From Archaeoglobaceae archaeon (GTDB lineage: Archaea; Halobacteriota; Archaeoglobi; Archaeoglobales; Archaeoglobaceae): a stretch of 64,000 nt of DNA. Below are positions 25,750-35,961 of the stretch, piece by piece. Where the stretch lies: positions 1 to 64,000 of the forward strand of contig JAVYOO010000003.1 of NCBI GenBank assembly GCA_038734275.1, in the 5' to 3' direction. Each line of letters starts with the position of its first letter. Position 1 is the first letter of the stretch. The translations under genes were made by a program, and so were the position numbers. The notes beneath the pieces are model-generated. The model searched no databases. It had not been told where the DNA came from and saw only the letters and a program-made list of their open reading frames with translations.

Positions 25750-26364
25750 ATGGCGATCAGGATCACAATCAGGGGCAGGGTTCACGACGTTGGCTATCGC
25801 CTGTTTCTTCTTGAAGAAGCCGATTCGCTTTTCATCCCATGCTTCGATGTAAGAAATGTTAAAATCGATGGGAAAGAAGCTTTAATCGTTCTCATTGACG
25901 GCGAAAAGGAGCAGCTGGAGCAGTTCGTTGAATTCGTGAAAAGCAATAAACCAGAAATGGCTGTGGTAGAGGAGATAAGCGTTGAGGAGTTCAAAGGCAG
26001 AGTTAGAGACATTGAGAAGTGCAGAGCGAGCTTCAACACTTCGCAGCTTTCGAAGATTGTCCAGGTTGGAGTTAAGATGCTTGAAAGGCAGGATTTGATG
26101 CTGCAAAAACAGGACGAGACGATTAAGAAAATAGAGGAAGTTGGAAAGAAAGTTGATCAGACAAGAGAGGAACTCGGAAGGAAAATAGAGGAAGTGGGAA
26201 GGAAAGTGGATCAGACAAGGGAGGAACTCGGAAAGAAGCTCGATGAGACGAATGAGAAGCTTGAAATACTGAGATCTGATTTCAGGGATTATCTGGAAAC
26301 AAACCTTAAGGAAATAAATTCGAGGATTTCAAGAATTGAGGATGCTTTGAGAAGGCCGGAATAA
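25750..26364 (+). CDS. Acylphosphatase-like domain fused to coiled-coil repeats
   Basis: In this 204-aa protein residues 1-85 resemble acylphosphatase: IRGRVHDVGYRLFLL with the phosphate-binding Arg, and GEKEQLEQFVEFVKSNKPEMAVVEEI corresponding to the second helix and strand. The conserved substrate Asn region is altered, so catalysis is uncertain. The second half is a heptad coiled coil with three near-identical 14-18-residue repeats (IEEVGKKVDQTREELG, IEEVGRKVDQTREELG, LDETNEKLEILRSDF). The shortened copy at 11913 is a paralogue. Function unknown; oligomerisation through the coiled coil is likely. Confidence 0.7.
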   Translation: MAIRITIRGRVHDVGYRLFLLEEADSLFIPCFDVRNVKIDGKEALIVLIDGEKEQLEQFVEFVKSNKPEMAVVEEISVEEFKGRVRDIEKCRASFNTSQLSKIVQVGVKMLERQDLMLQKQDETIKKIEEVGKKVDQTREELGRKIEEVGRKVDQTREELGKKLDETNEKLEILRSDFRDYLETNLKEINSRISRIEDALRRPE

Positions 26365-26413
26365 TGTAGTTTTTAACGTTTGTCGTTCGAAAATATCGGA
26401 ATGCCACGAATCA

Positions 26414-26486
26414 TGGACCGGTGGGGATTTGAACCCCAGGCCTCCGCCATGCCAAGACGGCGCTCTACCAGCTGAGCTACCGGCCC
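26414..26486 (-). tRNA. tRNA-Ala (GGC)
   Basis: This 73-nt minus-strand cloverleaf has acceptor GGGCCGG/CCGGTCC, D-arm GCTCAGCTGGTAGAGC, anticodon stem CCGTC/GGCGG with loop TTGGCAT (anticodon GGC), and T-loop GTTCAAATC. No CCA is encoded and no intron is seen. The third acceptor position pairs G-U, the usual alanine identity region. Confidence 0.93.
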
Positions 26487-26751
26487 GACATGCTGTCTTG
26501 CTGTCTTGGGGTTAAAAATACTTTCGAGTTTAGCAGTTTAGCAATTCGACATTCTTAAACTCAGTATCATTTTTAGTATCTAAAAACCAGGATTTGGGTT
26601 TTAGAGTATTAAATAAACTCTATTTCAGGTGTTCGCTCGAGCCTCATCCTTTTTGTCCCGTATGCAATCATAGAAGATCAAATCACTTAGATAAGTAATC
26701 GTTCTTTTTAGCAAAATTTTTTACTCTTGAGTTACCAAGAAGTTAGTCTTT

Positions 26752-28246
26752 ATGAAAGCGAGGGAGAAACTATTCATCATCGCGATTCCAGTCGCTCTGT
26801 TGTTGTTTCTGGTTCTGAGCTATTCCACAATTTCAATAGAGAGATTCAACGGAAAATCTTGCAAAAATTTATGCAAAAGAAAAAATAGAAATTTTAAATA
26901 AAATTCTTGACATGGACTGGGCTTTTTGGGACGATACGTATGAATTCATTAAGAGCAAAGATCAAGAGTATATAATCTCCAACCTTGGTGAAAGCGGTTT
27001 TAGAAACTCGAGAATAAATCTAATGGTCTTTTTCGATGATAATGGAAGTGTTGTTTATTCAAAGTTCTACGATGCAAACTGGGAAGAAAAGGAAATTCCT
27101 CGATTGTTTTTTAGCCGTGAATTGATAAACAAAACGGGTTTTTTAGAATTTGATGGCAGTATCGTTGCCATATCCTCGAAACCAATTTTAAAGAGCGACT
27201 TAAGTGGAGAACCAAGAGGCTATCTTTTAGTGGGTAGAATATTTGACGAAAAATGGATGAGCGAAATCGGAGGAGTTCTTAATGCACGAGTCCTTATCGG
27301 GCAAAATATTCCCGAAAGCTATGGAAAGGTTATCACTGCAAAATTTACACTTAGAGATATACTCGGAAGAGAGATAGATCTCGAAATCGAAACACTAAAT
27401 CCATACTACTCGGCTCATATTCAAAACATCCTTCTTTTTATTTTCTCCTTCTCTGTTATTACTTTCTCTTTTTATCTAATCGCAATCTTTGCTGTGGACA
27501 GATCTCTGATATCGAGAATTTTAAAACTCGATAAATTTGTTAGCAGTGCCAAACCAGGAGATAAGATTGAGTTGAAAGGGGTTGAAGAACTGGAAAATCT
27601 TGCTGAAAGTATAACCTCTATGCTACAGAGAGTTGCAAAGGATGAGGAAGAGATCAGATTCTTACTCAGGATTCTGAGGCACGATCTCGCAAACATTCTT
27701 ACAACTTTGAGTATGCATATTGACGCTTGCAAAACCGAGATGAGCTTGGAGAACCTCGAAAGAGCAGAAAAACAGCTTGATAGAGCGATGGATATTATTA
27801 GTATTATAAAAAAGCTTGAAGGCGGAGAATTGAAGGCGATGCGCATCGGAGAGGTTATCGAAAAATTACGGGACAAATTCCCGATCCAGATTGAAACAAG
27901 GGGTGATGCTGAAGTATTAGCTGATGAGGGCATCTATGTGGTTTTTAGCAATTTGATTGAGAATGCGATAAGACATGGAAAAGCCAGCAAAGTTGTTGTA
28001 GAGGTTTTAAAAAATGATGAAATCTTAATAGAGGTTTGCGACAACGGTAAAGGTTTTTCGAAGACTGTAAGAGAGAAGGTATTCAAGGAAATTTACACAG
28101 AAGGAGGTTCGGGGGTTGGACTATTCATAGTGAAAAAACTCGTGGAAAAGTATCGTGGCAGAGTTGAACTTATCGATTCAGATACGATAGCAATGAGATT
28201 TCCTAACCCTAAAGTAGCAGTGGACTCACGAAACACAAAAGCCTGA
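26752..28246 (+). pseudogene. CHASE4 sensor histidine kinase with apparent N-terminal frameshift
   Basis: ATG 26752 opens a frame encoding a signal-anchor helix (FIIAIPVALLLFLVLSY) then ISIERFNGK, but it stops at 26899-26901. One base out of frame, the sequence continues ENLAKIYAKEKIEILNKILDMDWAFWDDTYEFI, the start of a CHASE4 domain (signature WDDTYEF), and stays open to 28246. The second part has CHASE4, a second TM helix (LLFIFSFSVITFSFYLIAIF), a HAMP-like linker, phosphoacceptor ILRHDLANIL and an ATPase domain (NLIENAIRHG, DNGKGF, GGSGVGLFIVKKL). Removing one G near 26855 would join the parts. Without that the kinase could only start internally at ATG 26912, without its first membrane helix. 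Confidence 0.75.
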
Positions 28247-28294
28247 AATTTCATTTTTCACTAAGTTTTTAATCTGAGAGCTGAATGCAATTCT

Positions 28295-28537
28295 ATGATT
28301 GCTGACGTTTACATCGAGCTGAAAGAAGGTGTTGCAGATCCAGAAGGCGAATCAACTCTCAAAGCTTTGCGATTGCTCGGATTTAAGAGGGTTAAAAAGG
28401 TTTCAACCGTAAAGGTGTTTCGAATAGAGATCGATGCAAAAAATAAGGAAGAAGCTGAAAAGGAAATAAGAGAAATGTGCGAAAAGCTCCTTGCAAATCC
28501 CGTAATCCAGAAGTTCAGGATTAACTGGATCGGGTGA
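28295..28537 (+). CDS. purS: Phosphoribosylformylglycinamidine synthase subunit PurS
   Basis: This 80-aa protein ([18 protein letters not shown], then [23 protein letters not shown]) is the small dimeric PurS subunit. It joins PurL and PurQ to make FGAM in purine synthesis and helps channel ammonia. It is directly followed by purL (4-nt gap), so the operon assignment is solid. PurQ is not in the window. Confidence 0.95.
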   Translation: MIADVYIELKEGVADPEGESTLKALRLLGFKRVKKVSTVKVFRIEIDAKNKEEAEKEIREMCEKLLANPVIQKFRINWIG

Positions 28538-28541
28538 TTTG

Positions 28542-30836
28542 ATGTTTAAAAAAGTCGATGTTCCATTTGAGCTTTACGAGGTTGAATTAATCAAGGCAAA
28601 GGATGAAGAGCTTGTTGAGATAAGCGAAAAGATGGGTTTAGGGCTGAATCTGGAGGAAATGAAGCTCATCAGAGAATACTTTAAAAGAAAGGGCAGAAAT
28701 CCTTATGATATCGAATTGCAATCTCTTGGGCAGGCATGGAGTGAGCATTGCTGTTATAAAAGCTCAAAGTATTTCCTGAAGCAGTTTTTGGTCGACGATT
28801 ACTCACGTTATCCATACGTGATTTCTGCAATCAAGGAAGATGCGGGAGTTGTTGAATTCGACGAAGAGTATGCCTATGTGATAAAGATCGAAAGTCATAA
28901 TCATCCCTCAGCTATAGAGCCATATGGAGGTGCTGCTACTGGGATTGGTGGTATAATTAGAGATGTTCTTTGTATGGGTGCACAGCCAATAGCCTTGATT
29001 GATCCGCTGTTCTTTGCTAATCTCGATACACCATACGAGAAACTGCCCAAAGGTGTAAGACACCCACAGTATCTGCTCAGCGGGGTTGTTTCTGGTATAA
29101 GGGATTACGGAAACCGGGTTGGCATTCCCACGGTTTCAGGAATGGTTTTCTTTGATGAGGCATATTTAACCAACTGCATCGTAAATGTGGGCTGTGTTGG
29201 CATTGCTAAAAAGGACAAAATTGTTCCAAGCAAAGCGGGAAATGTTGGAGATCTTTTTGTTCTTGTTGGTGGAAAAACAGGTAGAGATGGAATCCATGGC
29301 GTCACCTTTGCCTCAGCAGAGCTTAGCGAAGAAAGCGAGGAGGAAAGAAGTGCGGTTCAGCTTGGTAATCCGATAATTAAAGAGCCTTTGATCCATGCCT
29401 GTCTCGAAGTCGTTGAGAAGGGGCTTATAACTGGGCTGAAGGATCTTGGTGGCGGAGGATTGAGTTGTGTAGTCGGAGAAATGGCTTTTTCAGCTGGATT
29501 CGGTGCAGAGATCCATCTTGATAAGGTTCCGCTTAAAGAAGAGGGCATGGCTCCTTGGGAAATATGGGTTTCTGAAAGCCAAGAAAGAATGATGCTCACG
29601 GTAAAACCAGAGAAGGTCGATGAAGTGCTCTACGTATTTCAGAAGTGGGATCTACCTGCATCGGTCATAGGAAAAACTACTGAAGATAAAATGCTTCGCA
29701 TATTCTACAAGGGTTACAAGATCTACGAGATGGAGATCGAATTCATCGTAGGGGCTGTGGAGTATTGCAGAACTCACACTGCAAAGCCTATGCCAAAGAT
29801 CGAGCCAGAAATTCCTGAACCAAGGGACTATCGTAGTGTTTTTATAAAAATGCTCTCACATCCGAATGTAGCGTGCAAGGACTGGATTATAAGGCAATAC
29901 GATCACGAAGTTCGGGCTTGCACAGTGCTTAAGCCTTTGCAGGGCAGAGTTAACTTTGAAACCCATGGAGATGCTGCAGTCATGAAGCCAACGAAGTCGA
30001 ACCGCGGCCTCTCGATTGCGGTAGCGATAAACCCATGGCTGACAAAAGCAGATCCTTACTGGGGCACAGCGAGTGCATTTGACGAGCTCATAAGAAACCT
30101 TGTTGCAGTAAATTCAAAACCGCACAGCTACGTTGATTGTCTGAACTTTGGAAACCCAGAAAAGCCAGACAGGATGTGGGAATTTGTTGAGAGCGTCAAA
30201 GCCTTGGGATGGATGGCAAAGAATTTTGGATTGCCATGCGTTAGCGGAAATGTGAGTTTTTACAACGAAACCAAGTTTTCAGCAATTCCTCCTACTCCAA
30301 CGCTTTTAGGTGTGGGAATAGTTGATGACATTAGAAAGGTTAAGGATAGCTTCTTCAAGGGTGGAGCGGTTGTTCTTGTGGGTGAAACAAAGAAAGAGTT
30401 TGGAGGAAGCCTTTATTCAAAAGTTATGGGATTCGAGAGCTACAATGTTCCGAAAACTTCACCTGAGAGCTTGAAAGCTTACTCAAACGCTCTGCTCGAC
30501 TCCTTCAATAAATTCGACGTTAAAGCCTGCCATGATGTTTCTGAAGGAGGAATTGCGGTTGCTATTGCAGAGATGAGCTTTGGACTGGGGATCGGATTTA
30601 AAGCCATCAGGAAACTAAACTTCATTGAGCTTTTCTCGGAGTCAAACACGAGATGGCTTGTTGAGATCGACGAAAAAGATCTGGAAAGCTATCTTGATTT
30701 TCTAAGGGGTAAAGGGCTTAAAGCAGAGCACTTGGGCTACAGTGAAGGGAATAAGCTTGACTTTGGAAGCTTTTCGTGCGATCTGGATGACGCTGAGAAA
30801 GTTTGGAGAACTGGAATGGTTAGATTTCTCGTCTGA
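28542..30836 (+). CDS. purL: Phosphoribosylformylglycinamidine synthase subunit PurL
   Basis: This 764-aa small-type PurL starts at ATG 28542 with GGTGAT just upstream; the TTG at 28539 is less likely. The signatures [10 protein letters not shown] (near 70), [35 protein letters not shown] and [16 protein letters not shown] mark the two AIRS-like halves with their ATP sites. It catalyses the ATP-dependent amidation of FGAR to FGAM using ammonia from PurQ. It forms an operon with purS. The downstream DUF401 gene lies 8 nt away and may be co-transcribed. Confidence 0.95.
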   Translation: MFKKVDVPFELYEVELIKAKDEELVEISEKMGLGLNLEEMKLIREYFKRKGRNPYDIELQSLGQAWSEHCCYKSSKYFLKQFLVDDYSRYPYVISAIKEDAGVVEFDEEYAYVIKIESHNHPSAIEPYGGAATGIGGIIRDVLCMGAQPIALIDPLFFANLDTPYEKLPKGVRHPQYLLSGVVSGIRDYGNRVGIPTVSGMVFFDEAYLTNCIVNVGCVGIAKKDKIVPSKAGNVGDLFVLVGGKTGRDGIHGVTFASAELSEESEEERSAVQLGNPIIKEPLIHACLEVVEKGLITGLKDLGGGGLSCVVGEMAFSAGFGAEIHLDKVPLKEEGMAPWEIWVSESQERMMLTVKPEKVDEVLYVFQKWDLPASVIGKTTEDKMLRIFYKGYKIYEMEIEFIVGAVEYCRTHTAKPMPKIEPEIPEPRDYRSVFIKMLSHPNVACKDWIIRQYDHEVRACTVLKPLQGRVNFETHGDAAVMKPTKSNRGLSIAVAINPWLTKADPYWGTASAFDELIRNLVAVNSKPHSYVDCLNFGNPEKPDRMWEFVESVKALGWMAKNFGLPCVSGNVSFYNETKFSAIPPTPTLLGVGIVDDIRKVKDSFFKGGAVVLVGETKKEFGGSLYSKVMGFESYNVPKTSPESLKAYSNALLDSFNKFDVKACHDVSEGGIAVAIAEMSFGLGIGFKAIRKLNFIELFSESNTRWLVEIDEKDLESYLDFLRGKGLKAEHLGYSEGNKLDFGSFSCDLDDAEKVWRTGMVRFLV

Positions 30837-30844
30837 TTTTTTGG

Positions 30845-31981
30845 ATGCTAATCACACTCTTATTCTCGGTTTTAATAGCCTTGATTCTTGCGAGAAAACT
30901 TGGAATAGGTTCTGCATTGTTAGTTGCTTCGCTTTTTCTTGGCTTCTCGACTGTTGGGTTATCGATAGACCTGTTTCAGAGTTACTTTCAGCTCCAAAGC
31001 TTTGAAGTCCTGATTTTGCTAATCCTAACATACTTTTTGGCTCAATCGATGGATCATTTTGGCTTTCTGGAGAGATTATCTAACTCATTCAGCTCCTCTT
31101 TCGGTGCCCTGAGCTTGGCTTTGATCCCTCTTATCGTGGGACTGATTCCTATGCCCGCTGGAGCTCTTGTCTCAGCAACGATGCTTTTACCGATGCTAAA
31201 AAGTGATAAAATTTCTGCAGAAAGGCTCACAGTTATCAATTACTGGTTTAGGCACGTCTGGACTACTATATGGCCACTGTATCCATCAGTCATTATAACA
31301 TTGGCAGTTTTGGGAAAGGATTACGGCTACTATGCTTCTATTGTTTTTCCAATCTCTCTTTTTTCGTTTTTTGCGGGATTTATACTTTTAAACGGGCTCA
31401 AAGTTTCATTCAAACCGAAAAATTTGAGAGACGGTATTTTAGCGCTATACCCAATTCTGACCCTAATAGCGATTTATTTAGCCACGAGAAATCTTATTCT
31501 CGGAGTTGCATTGGCAATTGCACTGCTTTTACTCGATAAAAGACCAGATTTTTCGGATCTAAAAATGTTCGTTGCCAAAGCACTCGATCTGAGACTCATA
31601 ATCCTTGTTTTTGCGGTTATGGGATACAAAAACATAATAGAAATTAGCAATCTCGCCCAGCAGATCTCCAATGAGTTGTCGAATTTACCAACTCCCATAA
31701 TCCTGTTCTTGTTGGCTTTTCTCGTGGGCTTTTCAACTGGCATAGAGCTAAGTTATTCTTCGATTGTTTTGCCAGTTTTTCTTGGATCAGTTGGAGAGCC
31801 GAGCAATCTAATGCTTTTAGTTCTTGGCGGATTCGTAGGTGTTATACTTTCGCCTTTTCATCTCTGCTTTGCCCTTACGGTTCAATTTTTTAAAGCTGAC
31901 ATGTATAAGTGTTACTTGATATTACTAAAACCAGTTATAGTGCTAATTTTGGGAATCTTAGCCATTTTAGCGCTCCAATAG
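30845..31981 (+). CDS. DUF401-family membrane transporter
   Basis: This 378-aa protein has about ten hydrophobic helices. LIPLIVGLIPMPAGALVSATMLLPM (about residues 95-119) and FLVGFSTGIELSYSSIVLPVF in the second half are the paired motifs expected of this ion-transporter-like family; they resemble the re-entrant loops of anion/gluconate-type carriers. Substrate is unknown. It sits 8 nt after purL, close enough for co-transcription. Confidence 0.8.
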   Translation: MLITLLFSVLIALILARKLGIGSALLVASLFLGFSTVGLSIDLFQSYFQLQSFEVLILLILTYFLAQSMDHFGFLERLSNSFSSSFGALSLALIPLIVGLIPMPAGALVSATMLLPMLKSDKISAERLTVINYWFRHVWTTIWPLYPSVIITLAVLGKDYGYYASIVFPISLFSFFAGFILLNGLKVSFKPKNLRDGILALYPILTLIAIYLATRNLILGVALAIALLLLDKRPDFSDLKMFVAKALDLRLIILVFAVMGYKNIIEISNLAQQISNELSNLPTPIILFLLAFLVGFSTGIELSYSSIVLPVFLGSVGEPSNLMLLVLGGFVGVILSPFHLCFALTVQFFKADMYKCYLILLKPVIVLILGILAILALQ

Positions 31982-32048
31982 CTCGAATTAATAGTTTAGA
32001 TTCCTTTGTTCGGCTTAAAAAGCTTTTTAAAAACTTATCAAACGATAG

Positions 32049-32061
32049 TTTTATATATTAA
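32049..32061 (+). promoter_or_regulatory. TATA box of the UPF0058 gene
   Basis: TTTTATATATTAA-like sequence centred about 24 nt before ATG 32078, the distance expected for an archaeal TATA box with a leaderless transcript. Nothing similar lies closer to the alternative upstream start, which supports ATG 32078. Confidence 0.5.
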
Positions 32062-32077
32062 AAATAGACATCACAAT

Positions 32078-32350
32078 ATGTCCGGGCAATTTGGAAAGGA
32101 AGAGATTGTGCATCTCCATCTTCTTCTGTTTCAGATAAAAAAGTTTTTCGAGTCGGTTGGCATCGAAAACGAGTATTTCCACGAATACGATTCGATGAAA
32201 ATCCTGCCCGTGCAGATTTTCAGGCAGAAGGTTGAGCATAGAGATGCCATAATGAAGCTCTGCTATGGCATAATGAAAGCTATTGGCAGAGAAGAAGAAC
32301 TTGAAAGAGTTTGTCAGGCGGTTAAGGGAATTGCGATTGCAGAACATTAG
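32078..32350 (+). CDS. UPF0058 family protein
   Basis: This 90-aa helical protein (MSGQFGKEEIVHLHLLLFQI, then FFESVGI, YDSMKILPVQIFRQKVEHRDAI) belongs to the archaeal UPF0058 family; histidines in the first helix and the EHRDA motif suggest metal binding. The start at 32078 gives the conserved N-terminus and sits behind a good TATA box. Its last 4 nt overlap the convergent helicase gene. Function unknown. Confidence 0.85.
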   Translation: MSGQFGKEEIVHLHLLLFQIKKFFESVGIENEYFHEYDSMKILPVQIFRQKVEHRDAIMKLCYGIMKAIGREEELERVCQAVKGIAIAEH

Positions 32351-34623
32351 GGGAAGTAGCGAAAATCCGCAGATTCCATATATTTTTTCCAGTTTGTTTC
32401 CCTTCTCTCTCCGCTGAGTATAAGCTTGATCGCCTCTTTAGCACCATTTTTGTTCAAAGGCTTGTTGTTATTACCGCACTGGTAGCTATAGGTGCATCTT
32501 GGGCATCCATCAACACGTTTGCACTCACAATTCTCGAGAATCTGAAGTGCAATCTCAAAACCCCTTTTAAGCTTTCTGAATAGGAGTTTGCTCAGTCCAT
32601 TGCCTCCAATGGTGGCATCATAGACAAAAATATCCCCTTCTGGAGTTGAAATGCCACCCATTTCTCTGCTACCGCCTCCCGTTAAAGCGTTGCTTGACTC
32701 AATGAGCACGTGCTCAAGAGCATGAAAGCTCCCCGCGAAGAAATCTTCTTGCTCTTCGAATTCCGGGAAGGGACATGAAAAGACGAAACCTTTCGTCCTA
32801 TAGGAATACTCCACCGGCTCATCAAGGTAATAAACGCTCTTTTTCTCTTTGAACAGATCACGCTTTATGTATCCGTAAACAGAGATCGTTACTTCAAGTG
32901 TCGTATAGATAGCGTTTACAGGCTCTTTTATGCTTTCTTCGATCTGAATAATTCTCGGAATCGAGTTGTAAAGTGGATCCGTTATTTCTTCGCCTTCAGC
33001 AGGCTCAAGCTCAGCGTAAAGCTCTGCCAAGTTCAGAGACTTTGATCTATACTTTCTGCCATCGTGGATTATGAGTGCATTTGGATAAAGTTCTTTGATC
33101 GCTATTGGCAAAACCCTCTCGCCAAGATCTTTGCCCTCGCAGATCATCTTCACCCTATCGCCAATTCCACGCATTGAAAAACTTCGAATGAAGCTATGAC
33201 CTTTTTCTGTTACCGAAAGATAATTTCCAAGCTTAACATAGCCTTCAGAGATCAGATATTTCAATAGGGTTTGATCGATCTCTTCAGCTTTAGTTGGCTT
33301 CTCTACGATCATCGAGAGAGTCTGAAACTTCATAACCTCCTCGTTCTTCTTCTCAACGTAGCCATTTGCCTCATTTAGGAAGTAGTCCTTAGGATTACTT
33401 TTGTAAAAACTCGAAATCGGATCATCTGAGCGTAGCAAAAGCACTCCGATGCTTTCCTGCCCCCTTCTCCCCGCCCTACCAATTCTCTGCAAAAATTGAG
33501 CATAAGGGACGAGTTCTGAAAGCACAATATCGACATCTCCAATGTCTATGCCAAGCTCAAGCGTTGGCGTTGCAACAACCACCTTTAGCTTCCCATCCCT
33601 AAAATCTTTCTCGACATTGTCTCGGGCATCTTTCGTTAAACCACTTTTATGAACCGCTGAGTTGATTCCCGCTTTTCTCAGCATCCAGTTTATTGTCTCC
33701 ACAGTCTTGTAGCTGTTTCCAAAGATCAAAATCTTCTTATGAGGATAAGAACGAACTATATCGAGAATTGCGGAATATACGCTACCGCATTCCCGCATTA
33801 TGAAGTTCAATGGAGTTTTTCTGTGCTCTCCATGAACATGAATGAATTCCCTCTCAAAAAGCTCTTCTGCAAATTCTTTTGCATTGGAAAGCGTTGCAGA
33901 AGCGCAGGCAATCTGAAAATCTGCAAATCTTGACAGCCTTTTAATCAAATAATGCATGTTTGAGCCAAAAAAGCCTGTGTAGACGTGAAGCTCGTCAACC
34001 GCAACGAATACAATTTGCCTTGCAAAGGAGCGAAATGCGGGAGTGTTGCGGAGATGAAAATCAACCATGTCAGGATTTGTAAGCACGATGTCAGCTGAAC
34101 CGCTGAGAACCGCTCTTCTCTCTTCTGGAGTTGAGTCTCCGTCGAATCGCACAGCCTTCAGTCCAACGCTTTCTGCGTAGTGTTTTATCTTCAGCTCCTG
34201 ATCCCTGGCAAGGGCTTTTGTAGGATAAAAGACCATTGCCTTGCCTTCAGAAACTCTTTCAAGCATCGGAATCGTGAAGGCTTCAGTTTTTCCGAAACCA
34301 GTTGGAGCGGTGATTACGACATTTTTACCATTTCTGAGCAGTTCTATAGCTTTTTTCTGGAAAGGATAAAGCTTTTCAATTCCCCTGCTCTTGAGTGCTT
34401 TCTGCAATGCTATCGGTAAAAACTCAATGGGTTCAGTTGGGACTTCGTCGAATGGCTGGAAAACATCGTAAAAAACGATCGGATCATTGCAATCAAAAAT
34501 TGGCTTCAAAAATTCCTTATAATTCCTCTTCAGCAATTCCAGATTTCTGTCCCTCACCGTGCCTCCGCAAATACACCTCTTCTTGAGCCTCTTGCACTTG
34601 GGACAGAAAAGATCTTCGAGCAC
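32347..34623 (-). CDS. MrfA/Hrq1-type DNA repair helicase with DUF1998 zinc domain
   Basis: This 758-aa superfamily 2 helicase begins with a CPKCKRLKKRCICGG zinc motif, then ITAPTGFGKTEAF (Walker A, about 88-100), AVDELHVYTGFFGSNM (DEVH-like box), CASATL, and the second RecA domain with RIGRAGRRG (motif VI). The C-terminus carries CECKRVDGCPRCTYSYQCGN, the four-cysteine MrfA/Hrq1 zinc site within the DUF1998 region. Homologues unwind 3' to 5' and act in mitomycin-type crosslink repair. Not adjacent to the defence island although DUF1998 proteins also occur in DISARM; the standalone context and MZB site favour repair. Confidence 0.9.
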   Translation of the reverse strand: MLEDLFCPKCKRLKKRCICGGTVRDRNLELLKRNYKEFLKPIFDCNDPIVFYDVFQPFDEVPTEPIEFLPIALQKALKSRGIEKLYPFQKKAIELLRNGKNVVITAPTGFGKTEAFTIPMLERVSEGKAMVFYPTKALARDQELKIKHYAESVGLKAVRFDGDSTPEERRAVLSGSADIVLTNPDMVDFHLRNTPAFRSFARQIVFVAVDELHVYTGFFGSNMHYLIKRLSRFADFQIACASATLSNAKEFAEELFEREFIHVHGEHRKTPLNFIMRECGSVYSAILDIVRSYPHKKILIFGNSYKTVETINWMLRKAGINSAVHKSGLTKDARDNVEKDFRDGKLKVVVATPTLELGIDIGDVDIVLSELVPYAQFLQRIGRAGRRGQESIGVLLLRSDDPISSFYKSNPKDYFLNEANGYVEKKNEEVMKFQTLSMIVEKPTKAEEIDQTLLKYLISEGYVKLGNYLSVTEKGHSFIRSFSMRGIGDRVKMICEGKDLGERVLPIAIKELYPNALIIHDGRKYRSKSLNLAELYAELEPAEGEEITDPLYNSIPRIIQIEESIKEPVNAIYTTLEVTISVYGYIKRDLFKEKKSVYYLDEPVEYSYRTKGFVFSCPFPEFEEQEDFFAGSFHALEHVLIESSNALTGGGSREMGGISTPEGDIFVYDATIGGNGLSKLLFRKLKRGFEIALQILENCECKRVDGCPRCTYSYQCGNNNKPLNKNGAKEAIKLILSGERRETNWKKYMESADFRYFP

Positions 34624-34706
34624 GAAGTTTTTCGGTTATGAGTGGTAATAAAGTCTTTCACGTAACTTTTTTAAGTCATATGGCGTGCCCCTTCTGAGGA
34701 GAGATC

Positions 34707-35960
34707 ATGAAATGTTCGGATATACTCAAGTTAGCAAGTAAATCAAAACTTCTCGACGATCCTTACGTTTCGAAAATATGGAAGCTAATAGATGACACTT
34801 CTCTGTTTAAAAAATCCCCAGACGCACTTCTTGAGCTTCGAAGAAAATTACTTCGAGAATGCTTAGACTTCTTTAGTAGGCATAGCGATTACTATGCCCA
34901 GCTTTTTGAACGCCTCGATCTAAATCCAAAGAATGCTGAATTTCAAGATTTAGCTAAACTTGCGGTTCCTTCAGACATCCTCCGTGGAGAGGGACAAAAG
35001 CAATTCCTGATCAAAGACGTCGAGAGCGGGGGCAAATACTTCTTCTCGAGTGGCACCACCAAAAGCAACCCAGTTAAGATCTACAGAAGCCCATTGGATT
35101 TGGCTATAATGATAAAAGCCAACACGGATCTTTTTGAGTATGTATATGGAGATGTTTTGGAAGAAGGAAAGGGTGTAGCATTATTTCTTGCTTCTCCAGA
35201 GCTTAGAGATAGGCTCAGCTTTGTCGCTTTCGTCGATTTGACTCTCGAAAACAAGAAAATACCGCTTTTTTACGGAATGAAATTGATCGATGGAAGCGAA
35301 AGTGCATGGCAGAAGCTCGAACCAGATAGGGAAAATATATTGAAATTCTTAAAAAGCAAAGAAGAGCCAAAATTGTTTTTCACAGCCCCAGCAGGAGTTT
35401 ACCTCCTCTCTCAGAGATTCCAAAACATGGGAGTTCTCCGCAGAATTGTTTATAAGCTTTTATCTGGTGCACCACCCGCCAATCTTGGAAAGGGCGGAGT
35501 GATTGTCACGGGCGGTGGATCTAAGGGCTATGAACTACCTCCTTATGGAGAAATAGTGGAAGTTTCAAGAAAATTCTTCAAAGCCAAAGATAGAGATGGA
35601 AAGGATGTGCCAACCCCGTTCATGGATGTATTGGGCATGACGGAGACTTTAACCGCTTTGATAGACAGATTCGGATATATGGACAAAGTTCCTCACCCTC
35701 TCTCGCAAGTATTCTTGCTCGACCCGAAAACTTACGATTACATGGAAGAGGATAGAAAAGAGGGCATTTTGGGAATATTCAATCCATTTGTAACTTCTTG
35801 GCTTGAGGTATTTTATCCAGGAGATATAATGAGGACACATGATTCGAATTGCTACTATGGCAAGGAATTTGTTTACGTAAGAAGACTAACGGTTGAGGAA
35901 GGCTGGAGTTTGCAGAGAGCATGTGGCGGAACACTGGAAGAGATGATGAAGAGGGAGTAA
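34707..35960 (+). CDS. LuxE-like acyl-protein synthetase
   Basis: This 417-aa protein belongs to the LuxE branch of the adenylate-forming superfamily: the FFSSGTTKSNPVKIYRS loop (about residues 110-127) is the ATP-phosphate-binding motif, and GKGGVIVTGGGSKGYELPP and DVLGMTETLTALID are later motifs. LuxE activates a fatty acid as acyl-AMP and passes it to its own cysteine and then to LuxC. It is followed after 1 nt by a LuxC-like reductase and then an SDR. No luciferase (LuxA/B) genes are near, so the output is probably an aldehyde or alcohol for another purpose. Confidence 0.85.
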   Translation: MKCSDILKLASKSKLLDDPYVSKIWKLIDDTSLFKKSPDALLELRRKLLRECLDFFSRHSDYYAQLFERLDLNPKNAEFQDLAKLAVPSDILRGEGQKQFLIKDVESGGKYFFSSGTTKSNPVKIYRSPLDLAIMIKANTDLFEYVYGDVLEEGKGVALFLASPELRDRLSFVAFVDLTLENKKIPLFYGMKLIDGSESAWQKLEPDRENILKFLKSKEEPKLFFTAPAGVYLLSQRFQNMGVLRRIVYKLLSGAPPANLGKGGVIVTGGGSKGYELPPYGEIVEVSRKFFKAKDRDGKDVPTPFMDVLGMTETLTALIDRFGYMDKVPHPLSQVFLLDPKTYDYMEEDRKEGILGIFNPFVTSWLEVFYPGDIMRTHDSNCYYGKEFVYVRRLTVEEGWSLQRACGGTLEEMMKRE

Positions 35961-35961
35961 A

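Noticed and set aside
32347-34623. DUF1998 helicase as part of the defence island (DISARM-type)
   Set aside because: It lies about 12.5 kb away on the other strand, is monocistronic, and has the MrfA/Hrq1 zinc site that marks the repair branch.
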